Origin: Lepisosteus oculatus
Taxonomy: Eukaryota > Chordata > Actinopteri > Semionotiformes > Lepisosteidae
DNA: 64,000 nt
NCBI RefSeq assembly: GCF_040954835.1
Contig: NC_090704.1
Location: forward strand, 14,720,001-14,784,000
Direction: 5' to 3'
A program made the position numbers and the translations under genes. How positions within the stretch are numbered: position 1 is the stretch's first letter; the number at the start of each line of letters is the position of its first letter. Below are positions 63,771 to 64,000 of this stretch, piece by piece. The notes below the pieces were generated by a model. It was given only the letters and a program-made list of their open reading frames with translations, did no database searches and was not told where the DNA came from.

Positions 63771-64000
63771 GTGTGTGATGCCTGAGTTATCTTACAAATA
63801 CAAACGTAAATATCAACTCTCAAACTTAGCTTCTGAAAAAAAGGATTAAATGCAAAACACATACAGACAGCTGATTGCAACAATACCTGCCATACAAATA
63901 CCAAGTCAGCAACAGCTGGGAACAAGGGGGAAGTTTGAAAGCTGAAGATGAAAGATTACATTATGAGTGCTATTATAGTGAAGCTTGCGGAAGACTCCCA

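Overview
This is a window of vertebrate nuclear DNA. It has split genes with GT-AG introns, an AT-rich background, and many SINE, LINE and DNA-transposon remnants. Gene content points to a ray-finned fish. A dmrt6/dmrtb1 gene lies next to a dmrt2b gene, with compact introns and fish-type SINEs. A non-teleost such as a gar, bowfin or sturgeon-like fish would fit, but this is inference and no species is claimed.

Layout. Bases 1-6000 are intergenic, with a GC-rich dispersed repeat, a tRNA-type SINE and a near-perfect 79-bp-arm foldback repeat. A four-exon DM-domain gene, dmrtb1/dmrt6, occupies 6258-11717 on the + strand. A three-exon DM-domain gene, dmrt2b, occupies 15740-18821, also +. Then come about 26 kb (18822-45130) with no gene I can support; this stretch holds 5S-derived and tRNA-type SINEs, a Tc1-like fragment, further foldback copies and a tandem hairpin. 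The distal 19 kb is gene-dense: cfap144/fam183a (+, four coding exons), ebna1bp2 (-, nine coding exons) and cfap57/wdr65 (+, sixteen coding exons seen, running off the right edge).

How the genes fit together. The dmrt6-dmrt2b pair, in the same orientation, mirrors the vertebrate dmrt1-dmrt3-dmrt2 cluster. It reads as the whole-genome-duplication partner of that cluster with the dmrt3 member missing. The right-hand trio is a conserved vertebrate neighbourhood (human 1p34). CFAP144 and CFAP57 are motile-cilium axoneme proteins, and both have RFX X-box-like sites upstream. EBNA1BP2 is a nucleolar 60S-assembly factor that shares a 972-bp head-to-head spacer with CFAP57. Exon boundaries were read by hand from splice sites, reading-frame phase and recalled family sequence; no alignment or expression data were available.
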